Assembly: GCF_001039355.2 (NCBI RefSeq)
Contig: NW_019775408.1
Location: forward strand, 48,144 to 112,143
DNA: 64,000 nucleotides
Origin: Lingula anatina
Taxonomy: Eukaryota > Brachiopoda > Lingulata > Lingulida > Lingulidae
Direction of reading: 5' to 3'
Each line of letters opens with the position of its first letter. Position 1 is the first letter of the stretch. Below the pieces are notes generated by a model that did not search any database, was not told the DNA's origin, and worked only from the letters and a program-made list of their open reading frames with translations. This document shows positions 36,243-51,519 of the stretch, piece after piece. The position numbers and the translations under genes are program-made.

Positions 36243-36310
36243 GGAAGTGCTTCTGAAAAGAACGAACCCGTGGAATCTTCCAGCACAATCGTGGGCTGCA
36301 TATATTTATT
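36243..36310 (+). promoter_or_regulatory. HSC70 promoter: heat-shock elements and TATA box
   Basis: Two clusters of nGAAn units occur: TTCTGAAAAGAA at 36251-36262 (with GAA also at 36244) and GAATCTTCCAG at 36273-36283. A TATA-like TATATTTA follows at 36301-36308, about 18 bases beyond the second cluster. This is a classical layout for HSF-controlled transcription and predicts a start near 36330. Confidence 0.65.
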
Positions 36311-36329
36311 TTTGGCCTACCGCAGAAGC

Positions 36330-36445
36330 CGGTTATCGAAGTAGGGCGTTTGAGGAAAAGTCCAGAAATCCAGAGTTAGACTTAAATACTGCCAAGCGGA
36401 GGAAAGAAGTCATTTGGACGAACTGAATTTAGAAGAAGTTTTCAA
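36330..36445 (+). other. HSC70 5' untranslated exon (predicted)
   Basis: About 116 bases lie between the predicted start and a strong donor (CAA|GTAAGC at 36446). There is no ATG in frame with the chaperone. The coding exon begins at an acceptor (CCCCACAG) at 41057, as in HSPA8 genes, where the first exon is non-coding. The 5' end is estimated only from the TATA position. Confidence 0.5.
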
Positions 36446-37795
36446 GTAAGCTTTGTTTGGTAAGTTCATAGTCTTTTTGGTAAATGCAATAAATAGCAAC
36501 GGCTCATTTAATTTTTAAACGTTGTTTACGCTGTTTGGATTGCATACACTTTTTTGGTAACAATTGGAAGTTAAACAAGGTCATGGCATCTGTAGGTAGG
36601 CAACAAAGATGAGGGCAGCACGGCTTTTACTTCGAGTGGCTTGAACTGGAAATTTTTGGACAGCGTGTCCTTGGCACATTAATTTCTGTTGCCATACCAA
36701 TGCTGCCTTATTTGTAGGTTTCAAGTTGGAATTATGTGAAAATGCAATCCTCTTATTAGTCTTACATCTAATAAAAACTGAATGCAAAATTCTGCTGCAG
36801 TCAAATTGTAAACTAGAAAATGACTTTGGTGTAAATAACTTAAATCTTTATTATTTTTATCATAATAATATTATTATTATTATTAAGGTTTTGTATGAAT
36901 AAAAGCAACAGCTGATTATATTTGAAATATATTTAACTTGTGAGATTGAATAAACTTGAGACTTGGAAAGCCCTAGTCATGCTTTCACTTTCGGTTTGTA
37001 TTTAGATTTGTAATAAAGGAGCTCAGATATTGTGTGTATTGAAACTGCCCAGGGGATTTTTTTGGTGACAGATTTAGCCCAATGTGTTCTATAGTTGGAT
37101 TTGACATCATGATTTCCTTTCGAAATCTGAATTAAGAGTTTCAGGCCAGTTAAAAATGGTTAAATGATATTATTTATAATTAACACCATAGATGAAGGAG
37201 GCAATCGACTTCAAACACTGCTCAAGCATTAAGAACTGCAACATTGTTTGCACTAAAAAAAAAAAGACTGGGAGAAAACATGGAAGATAGTAAATAAAAA
37301 AAAAGGGTTTTTCCGTTTGAATTACCAGGTGATTATAGATGTGTAGGGAACTTTAATTACTAACACTGGGCGTTGGGGAAGTGATTAAGTCATAGGAAAT
37401 GGCAGCCATTATTTTATGATGGGCTAATTCTCCCGTCGGAATAGGTACCTGCATGACGATGTGTGATCTGCATGCAAATACAAGACACACGAGCTCTTGG
37501 TTGACCTGGTTTTATATGCTACCATGATTATAAAATAAACCAAACAGGTCATTCAGGTCCTTATGTCTGGAAGTCATATAGTCAAAAACAAGACAAGGTA
37601 TAGGCTTTAAAAGGTGCAATTTTTTTAAAAGAAAAATTAAAAAAATAAGTTACCTTAGCTTATTCCTGATAAGTAACAATTTAGTTTGATTTCTCATGAT
37701 GGGTTTATTATTTTGTGAAGTTTTTGGTATTGATCTAACAAATAACAAACCAAAAATGGACTGAAACAAGAGTTGTCTCATGCACCCCCCCCCCC

Positions 37796-38132
37796 NNNNN
37801 NNNNNNNNNNNNNNNNNNNNNNNNNNNNNNNNNNNNNNNNNNNNNNNNNNNNNNNNNNNNNNNNNNNNNNNNNNNNNNNNNNNNNNNNNNNNNNNNNNNN
37901 NNNNNNNNNNNNNNNNNNNNNNNNNNNNNNNNNNNNNNNNNNNNNNNNNNNNNNNNNNNNNNNNNNNNNNNNNNNNNNNNNNNNNNNNNNNNNNNNNNNN
38001 NNNNNNNNNNNNNNNNNNNNNNNNNNNNNNNNNNNNNNNNNNNNNNNNNNNNNNNNNNNNNNNNNNNNNNNNNNNNNNNNNNNNNNNNNNNNNNNNNNNN
38101 NNNNNNNNNNNNNNNNNNNNNNNNNNNNNNNN
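37796..38132. other. Assembly gap (337 N)
   Basis: An undetermined run, preceded by about 11 C and followed by about 15 A. Both borders are homopolymers that commonly stop read assembly. Confidence 0.98.
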
Positions 38133-38288
38133 AAAAAAAAAAAAAAAGAAAGAAAGAAATTATAACAATTTAGTGTAATCGTATGGTTTAGAATACATGC
38201 AAGAATTATGTTTACCGAATAAACAGGAATTGAATTTGCAGATTTTCTATACTCTATGTTTTAGATTAGTTGCTCAGTTAATGCAAAG

Positions 38289-38637
38289 ACTTAAAGGGAT
38301 AATAACTCTTCGTTTTGGCCAAAAAATGAATTTTCCTGGAGTAAACAACAATTTTCCCATACTTACCAATGGTTAATGAATCCATTTTTACATTCAAAGT
38401 TAGTCCCTGGTTTTTTTCTAAAAAGTTTGGTTTTTTGTTAAAATCTCTTAAGAGATTATAACTGAGTACAGCCATCAATGGAGGTCACGTGATCTGAAGA
38501 CAAGCTTAGATATCAGAATAATAGCTATAACTGCCGTTTTTGTGGTTAAACAGAATATATTATATTTCTATGAGTTGTTCACAATGTTTTTATTGTGAAA
38601 TATAGATATCATACGAAGAGTTATTATCCCTTTAAGT
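38289..38637. mobile_element. MITE family G, intact copy in HSC70 intron 1
   Basis: The terminal inverted repeats are perfect over 24 bases (ACTTAAAGGGATAATAACTC and its complement at 38614-38637). The 349-bp element is AT-rich and non-coding. A diverged relative lies at 34428-34702. Confidence 0.85.
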
Positions 38638-38937
38638 TGTAAATTACATGGATTAGAAAGGTTAGTGTAATCCTGGCCTGAATAATAATAAAAAAAAAAA
38701 AACAAGAGTTTGCAGGCTATGGAAAAATACAAGAGTAGTTATAAAGTTGCTAGACCTGGCTGAAAGGAGATATTATTTATCAGTTAACTCAGGAATTTTC
38801 TCCAAATATGTGGTTTCTGCAGTAGATACAGCTCAGACAGGTGTGGTGGAATTACTCATTCTCCAACATGGCTTACTGCAATATTTTACCTACCCTCTTT
38901 CACAGGCTCTGGAATACATCATTGCATTGCTACCTAG

Positions 38938-38954
38938 GACTGGGTTCCCATGTC

Positions 38955-38985
<31 letters not shown>

Positions 38986-39489
38986 TTATTTTTCTATGGC
39001 GCATTCCATTAAAAATCTCAATGCGCCTTACAACATTCACTTAAAAGAGCTAAATAACACAATACTAATATAAGAACACATTACAATTTTAAAAGACTAA
39101 GAACTAATTTAAAGAACCAATTATTCATATTCTAAAATGATAAGAACCTAAAGTGACAACATTTAAAATTAATCATAAAATTACAGTACACCTTATTAAA
39201 AACTAAAATTAACTATATGATAGTTACTGATAGGCTATTCTAAAAATATGAGATCGATCTAACAGGATTGATCAATCTCTGAGGGGTTTCTCCCAAAATT
39301 GCTTTCAGCTTAAGCGGCTTAGATGTCTGGCATGTCTACTGAAGCTGCTAAATGATTATTAATCACTGCCTAGCAGCTTCAGTAGGCGGGACAGACATCC
39401 AAGCTGCTTAAGTTGATTGCAATTTAGCGAGAATCCCCTTGTAGGTAGATCGAACCACAGTTAGTACGATAGGGTCTGGGAATGGTCCC
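38938..39489. mobile_element. MITE family B, copy 1, interrupted by another repeat
   Basis: It starts GACTGGGTTCCCAT and ends GGGAATGGTCCC, with TAG on both sides. The part from about 39245 to 39489 matches the copies at 55049 and 60878. Between 38956 and about 39240 sits unrelated material: a (TAA)n tract, then TTATTTTTCTATGGCGCATT and AATGCGCCTTACAA, resembling widespread SINE-like tails of marine invertebrates. Confidence 0.65.
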
Positions 39490-41071
39490 TAGGTCAAAGG
39501 CATGCTAACATGGCTGTAATTCCTCCTAATTACCAGATATCATGCACCTCTTTTTACTGCTCCGATATAGTCCTACTTGGCCGGATAGGTGTAACCTTCT
39601 CATTGCTCATTGTGAGGCATATATTTTATTTTTCACCTTTCACATTTAACCAGTCTAGATTACTGTACCTGACTAAATTGCTAGAACTAAATTGCTAGGC
39701 TGATTGTGGTCAATGCTTGTAATTGCCAGACATCAGACACTGCTCTCTTTAAACAGTCTACAAATGGCACATAAAAAGGTGCAACCTATTAATAAGTTGT
39801 TTTCAGACAAATGTATACCATGTTGAGGACCAGTGTTGGGGATAGTTGAGACATTTAGTGCTTAGGTGAAGCATGGCTACATTTATGTCTATGTAATTAT
39901 TCAAATGGACCCTGTAGTAGGGTTAGGTACATGTATACATGACAGGTGAAAACGTTCACACCCTTCTGGCCTGAAATTATACCTATGACAAGCTGGGCAT
40001 TGGTTTCTTTCAAGAAAAAAAAATGAAAATGAAAAAAAGTGAACGATAAAAAAGAAAAAGGGGAAAAGCAAAGTAAGTGGGAAAAAATTCACTGCAGATG
40101 AAATGGACCAGACCTAGACAAAAAGCCAAATTAAAACTTGATGTGAGCAAATTACTAGTATGCACTCTGCGGTCTGCAGTAAAATTCTCCAAAGGCTAGT
40201 TTAGATGTAAAGCAGACCAAACGAGATCTCTTAAACATGTAACAGGTAAACCTGTTGAGGTGTGGTGGAGGCTACCTGCAGTCTGTCTCTGACTCATTTG
40301 TATCGCATTAATTAAGGTGCAGAAGAACCGCTTCACTAGTAGGTGAGGCAAGTCGTATTAACAGTTAAGGGAATATTTAGCAAGATATCCATGATGAAAC
40401 ATATCTGCTTGTGATACAATTACATGGTTAGCATGGTAGTTGGGGCCAAGAAAGTTGAGCCTCAAATTCACACAAATATTTCTTTTGAAAGTTTGAGAAA
40501 CTCGTCTCAGGATCTCGTAATTTGAGAGAAAAAAAACTAGAGTCAGCAGACGCCAGAAAGCCAGAATTTTTTTACAGAATGGAGGGAGACTGTGTCTGGC
40601 AGGTGAAATGTTAGGTCATTGCACTAGCTATATAGCTGTACTTAATAATGTATAGCAAGAAACCGCATAATAGTGTCAGCTCCTCAGGCAAAAATGAATA
40701 TTCAGTCACGTTTCAACAGCATAAATTAGACCTGATTGCTTAAACATGTTTTCTCCCCCATCATTTTGAATGAGTTTTATTATATCATTTAAAAATAGCC
40801 TTGCATCAAGCTGTGTTTGTGATAAACAACTAGGTCACTTAAACAGGTAGAGAATGATTTTTTTACTTGGTGGCGGGGAACTTTTTTTTTAAATTTCTAT
40901 AAATATAAGCAACCATGAACAGGTTTTTTCCCATTCCACATAGTCTGATAAATGGTGTCCCTTTTATATTCAATAAAATGTCATTTATTAATGAAAGAAT
41001 TATTTATTTGTCTATTTTATTTTCTTTATTTAAAAAAATGGTATTGTTTCCCCACAGACTAAACCAACAAT

Positions 41072-45304
<4,233 letters not shown>

Positions 45305-46540
45305 ATGTGCCATGTATTTTTTTTAATCATTCACAGCTGAAGTGCTTCCATGTTTATTGTTGCAGCTTGATGACATTATTATGTAACATTTACATATATT
45401 TTAACTCTGTATATCAGACAGTAGGCTTTATGTGGTTGATATTTGTCCAGGGATAGTAACTTTTTGATGATAAGATTTGTGCTGTTAAATTGCTTATACA
45501 CTGTTACATGTAATAATGCATGGGTCCTGTATTCCCATTAACTTGAATTATCCATAACTTTGGGTTATGATGAAAGTCCAGAAGTACTGGTTGGTAAATA
45601 TTTTATAAAGTTGTAAACACAAACATTTCCGACAGTGATTGACCATCTAAATTATATTTCTTGAAATGTAAAGGTCATATTCTTATGGCATACATGGAGG
45701 CCATAAGTCTAAGATCCTTGTTAGACGATTTTCTGCAAATAAGAAAAAATTTCTCAAATTGTTGTGAAAACTTAATGGTTGTGGTTTTACAGTATTAAAG
45801 ATAAAAAACAACAAATTATTAAATAATTATAAGATTGCACTCTTAAATTAAAATCCTTAAATTTAAGCCATTCATGAATAACATATTGTGAACTTTAATG
45901 TCATTGACATGATAATAGGCCTTCCTGAAGTAAAAGTGCAGGTAACATTTAGAAAAAGGTGCCTGCTGGGATAAGTATATATTATTTAGCAGTGCAGTTA
46001 TTAAAATCCCCACAAGTAATTAAAAGCATCATTTTATCAAGTGGGATGGACATAACTGGTACCATAACATCTTACGTAATTACTATTCTTTCTTTGCATG
46101 CTTAAGACATTTTCTTTGTTATATTTATATTACACATTTACCAAAGACAACATGTTAAATTTTATGTTTCAAAATGTGAAACTTTTTTTTCTATTTTGTG
46201 CCATATGATATTGTTTCTGTGAAACAACAACAAAAAATCAATTTTTTTAACCTCTAAATTGACAAATGTCGCTTGACTGAAAATGTTAAAGGTTTCCTAT
46301 ATAATGCAGGAATTTTGCACCAAATGTATTTTTCCTTGAGAAAAACAAAATTTATGTTCTCACAAACCATTGTACATGAAAATATTTTAAACATGGGTAC
46401 AAGGTACCTTTAAAACACGAGTTTTGCTAGTTACAAGTTTGTCTTTTGAGTATAGTGATCATGTTTTTTTTTTTTTGTTTTGTTTTATTGTTACTATCTG
46501 TTTTTACTATATTATTCAGAATAAATGTAATTTTTGCATT
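45305..46540 (+). other. HSC70 3' UTR with poly(A) signal
   Basis: About 1.2 kb of AT-rich sequence up to AATAAA at 46520-46525. No open frame of interest. From there to the lone N at 46826 the sequence is AT-rich with a long T run (about 46615-46636). Confidence 0.6.
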
Positions 46541-46825
46541 TGGCAATTGTCTCTCATGGCTTAAATTTTGAATGTTAGGGAAAGCATTTTAAAATGGCAA
46601 AAAAAAAATGTCAATTTTTTTTTTTTTTTTTTTTTTGCACTAACAATATTCAAACATTAATTTATTTTTGTGCTTAAAAAAATTGATAATCATGAAAACT
46701 ATTAAAGAAATGTAAAGACACTTGATTCAAAGATGATTGCATAATAGTTCTACATGTATTGCCCATCTAGGCAGTTTTGGTCAGTGCCTTCAAAATCTGA
46801 ACCTTGTAAAATACTAGCAAATTAC

Positions 46826-46826
46826 N
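46826..46826. other. Single undetermined base (probable contig join)
   Basis: One N in the sequence ATTACNAAAAAAA. HSC70 ends on its left, and the truncated class B GPCR begins about 420 bases to its right. The only other lone N of the window (20612) lies exactly on a duplication border. Confidence 0.6.
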
Positions 46827-47246
46827 AAAAAAAGTTTAAGTTAAATGGGATTCAAAGACAAAGGGATACATGATTTTATAGAAAACAAATTTTGGTGGGT
46901 TGTAAGTGAAGGCAAATCCCCTTTTCTCAAGAAAGGATTAAAGGTACTACTTTCATGTCACGTATATACATATTATTTCGATATCAGTTTTTTGACTGAT
47001 CTATCCGAAAAAGCAAAATATTCAGGGAATGGATAGTATTTGTTTGTGCGAGCCTGTGCCACAAGGAATCGCAAGTCCGGTGTAAAAAATAGATTTGGAT
47101 CTTTAAATCTATCTCTGTTGGTATTTATTGTGCGGCAAATGCAAACAAGGAAGAGTTTTTCCTCAACAATGTAAGTTAATCACCGACTCCTTTAAAAGGC
47201 AACGGTATTAAACACATTTTCTAAAACGGATATCATGGATACTTAC

Positions 47247-47969
47247 GTGTATTGGCCCCCATCAAAGTTTTGGGAAGAATTGATTTTGGAGACAAGCACC
47301 CAAATGATGGAAAACAGAAATACCAGGTTCACCTGAAGGGGAACAAAATAAGTCCATACTGTGATGTTGAGTGAATCTTATTAGTAATGATTCAGTAGAA
47401 TAAAAATGAGAAATATATTTAATTCTGATACTGGAACTTACAATGATGGTGCAGAGTGAAGGCAATAGAAACGGGCAGTAAAGAGGCCATGAGAGAGAGA
47501 GCGCGCGCGCGTGAGAGAGAGAGAGAGAGCACTTACCCCTATAACTGTCAAGTTTGGAGCATATATTATGAAGTCCAAGGCATCACTCGAGCCGTGCAGG
47601 GTAATCCAACAACTGAAAACCCCAAAATTATGAAAGTGATTATCATTCTATTGTACGTTTATACGTACATGTATGTATACTGAAAATCAAAGAATCAGTA
47701 CCGGTACAAGTATAGTTAATCAGATTTTAATTTTTTTTAACCTAAACAGTTTAATTCGAAATCTTCATTCAAAATCAACAGTATTAAACAATATCAGAGA
47801 CGTTACTTCGCATCTACCGAGCGTCTCTTTTCACTATACGTGCTTCTATATTTGACATAAAATCCCTTCACATTTATAAAATCTATGCATTAATACTTAC
47901 TCTTTGTTTTGTTTGTTATACTTGGCAATAGCCCATATAATTACGAAGAACCAAGGACAGCCTGTAAAA

Positions 47970-48004
<35 letters not shown>

Positions 48005-51000
48005 AGCACATGCTGTCTTGTTCGATTGCACAGTGTATAAAATGTAAACATCGAAACGACAGGATTCATTGGTTAAATAAGTTTTTTTTTTTTTTAATTT
48101 CAAATCTATAATTGAAAGATAACACCATATCCATTTTGTCTGAGATGGCTCTACTTACCCCAACCGATGATAGCGAAGAGCCAGATGTTGAGCTTTTCGG
48201 CAGAGTACACCCAGAACACCATAATATGAAGGTAAAGCCCTTCCATTAACATCCAGAAGAAGTTAGCTATGGTACTGTAGTGGGAGAGAGCCGTGAGGAT
48301 TTTACAGAACCAGTTCAGCTAAAAAAATCAAAATGATAAAAAATATTTTTGAAAATATTTTATGCAACATGTTTCTTGTGTAATAGCTGCGCTTGACTGT
48401 GCCTTTAGTATTCGCTTTATAAGGTACATGTAGCAGAAGATCTTTTTCTTGAACTTTGTGGCAATATATCATTTAAAAGTACACGTGCACTTAAACATGC
48501 ACACACTTGTACACACGCACGCACACATACACGGAAACACGCACATAAACAAACAAACAAGAAAAAAAAAAACAAATACGCGCCCGCAAACTCAAACATT
48601 TTCATGAACAAACACACACAAAAGCTCAAGCAAACACATATAAACATGCACACACACGCACATACACGCGCACGGAAACACGCGCATACTCAAACACATA
48701 AACACAAACGAGCGGGCACGCGCACATACACAAACACTTACCCCTGACGATACGTCTTTAATATCCGGCTCTAAGAACACCGCACGAGTGACGAAATGCA
48801 GCATTACCCAGACTAATATCCTGAGAAGAAACGAACCCATCAAATGAGAGTGGATGGTGTTCCTGAGACAGTGTAGACTTCTGAAAAGATGAAATAATAC
48901 GTAACTTAATTATCGTTTTTTGTGCATCAGCAAAGCATTAGGACGTGCGCAGGTCCGTAGCCAGGGGGGGTTCGGGGGGTTCAAAAGAACCCCCCTTTTG
49001 TGCTGAAAAAGGTCCACTCTGGGTAAAATTTGACATAAGTACATGGGGATTTTTCGTTAAAAGGTCCACTTTTTCAGAAAAAGAACCCCCCCTTTGAAAT
49101 TGCTGGCTACGGGCCTGGTGCGTATGTTACTTGTAGTTAACGACTTACATTAGACTTCATTGGACCACCTAGTGATAATTTTTACTCTGATGTAGGTTTT
49201 GCCCAGGTTGGCCGTTGACTATCTTGTTAGCATCACTATGTTTAGTTTTGTGTACAGATAACGATTTTTGGACTACGTTTAAATCTAAACCAAGCCAATT
49301 TTTGTCAACTTTTTTTTCCGAGTAACTTTCCCGCTTTTCAGAAATGTGTTTTGGGAACCTACTTTTTTATGTTCAGATGTTGTCAACTCCATACTTGTCT
49401 TCGAAAAATGGGCGTTTAGTAGACTGTTTGTGGAGATATGTCGTTAAAAAGAACTATGGTATTTTGCTTTGGTAAACTTGTATCGGATAAAATAAATATA
49501 TTCGTAAATTAAGTAAAAATTTTGGTAAGCATTAACTGGACCATAATCATGAACTCCATTTGATAAAATAGAAAATATTAAAATAGTGATAGCAAAAAAA
49601 GTGTGTCCTAAACTAACCATGCTAGTTATACACGCATTTTAAATCAGCTGCATTCAAAATTCCCAGGGAACTGCATTTCAACAACAAGCACGTGTATTTA
49701 TGATAGCCATGTTTCATAAGAAAAAAAAAAATTCAAAGAAAAGAAAAAAAAAAAGAAAAAAAGAAAGAAAGAAGACCCTTACCTGAAATATGAGAATATA
49801 AGCAAGGCCGAAATGAGTGCTAAACTGGATATGCTAAACCCCACAAAATAAATCATCCTTGCTGCCAGGTTGACCATTTCAAATTCCTAAAAGTAGAATT
49901 TAATATTCCGATTAAAAAATCAGTTATATGAATAGGAACATCACAATTAAGTTACTACAAAAGACCGGTCAGCTTTGCTGGTGGTCCACAAACACAATCA
50001 TTATCCTTATCTTATACGCATGAATAATTAGATCCACCTTAAAGTATTAAAGCTCACATAATCCGAGCGCGGACGAAGCGTGATGGGATCGCCACACATC
50101 AGCCCGGTTAGCTCAGTCGGTAGAGCATGGGACTCTTAATCCCAGGGTCGTGGGTTCGAGCCCCACATTGGGCGAAAAATTACTTTTCTTACTGATAAGT
50201 TTATAATTTTTTAAAAATTTTACATATATATTAATTTTGGAGAAAAATACTCTTGGAAATTTGTCTTTTTTTCAATAATACAACAAATCAAGATTATCTT
50301 TACATCTAAAAGATTGAATTTACCTCTAAATTCTCTATTCCAACGTGTGATAACAGCGTGCAGTTGTCGTAGTTAGACTTTTCATTCCACATTCCATTGG
50401 GATGACAGTATCTTGTCGCATTTTCTAAAATTAAACATAAAAAATAACATATTTCACATCATAATTTATCCTAAACTATACGTCCCTGTTTTATCATAGC
50501 CTCGCCCACCTTTTACACTAGAGAAAATATAAAACCCCCTTGCTTCAATAGAGCCCTACATCGTTAAAGAGTAAAATAACATCCCCTCTTCCTTCTCTGT
50601 AATAGCCCTAGACATAACCTGTTGCTAGTTATTTGCAGCAATGCAGTAGCCTCGTTTGCGTGTTATGGAATAAGTAAAAAATTAAAGGCCCCTCCTAGAA
50701 CTAAGGCTCTGCTTTGCCTAGATACTTTAAATAATTTTCCACAAAGGAAATATGCCTTTCCATGCCTTAAATAAGACGTTGTTGTTATTTTTCACAAGGT
50801 AAATCTTCAGTTCTGTTCTCGTCGTCGTGTGTTTCTAGTATCACTTCACTTGGATTTGAAAATAAATTTTCTATCAATCTGGTTTTGCGTTGTTAATAAA
50901 GGATTGTTCGAGGAAATATAATCGACATAATTATATTCGAATTTGTTGAGTGATTAGGAGCGTTCAGATAAACCCATCGTGCTAGCTAAATTCATCCACC

Positions 51001-51457
51001 TCACTAAGTGCAATCATTGTAACCGGATTAAATGTGACACTTCTCCTCGAGTTCCAAGGGATAATTAATTAATTAACTAGCTACTCAGGTAAGCGTGTCA
51101 GACAATTAAGCTGATTACACTGAATGCACTTTAGCAAGAATCCCCCACAGATATGGATCGATCCAGCTGGTACGATGTTTGAATCTGAACGTGGCCATTG
51201 TCGTAAACTCACGTGTAACGTCCAGCGAAACTCCTTCCACTTCGGGCGGACAGAAGGCGGTGGCCCAATGGCCGGCCAGGGTTGTGGGCCAGCAGGTGGC
51301 GCCATTCCAACTCCTGTTACAGTATACCTGACCATGATCTGGAAAATGGGGGAAGAATGAGAGAGAGTGTGTGTGTGTGCGTGTGTATGTGTGAGAGAGA
51401 GAGAGAGAGATATGTGTTTGGGTAGGTACATGTGCATGTAGGTGAGAGAAAAGAAAG

Positions 51458-51519
<62 letters not shown>

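Larger units (their letters stand above)
36446..41057 (+). other. HSC70 first intron with assembly gap and repeats
   Basis: A 4.6 kb intron. It holds an N gap of 337 bases (37796-38132) flanked by poly-C and poly-A, a MITE with perfect 24-bp ends (38289-38637), and a family B element interrupted by another repeat (38938-39489). No coding exon or snoRNA was recognised. Confidence 0.6.

Noticed and set aside
37773-38178. Open frames of about 130 residues across the N gap
   Set aside because: Consist almost entirely of undetermined residues.
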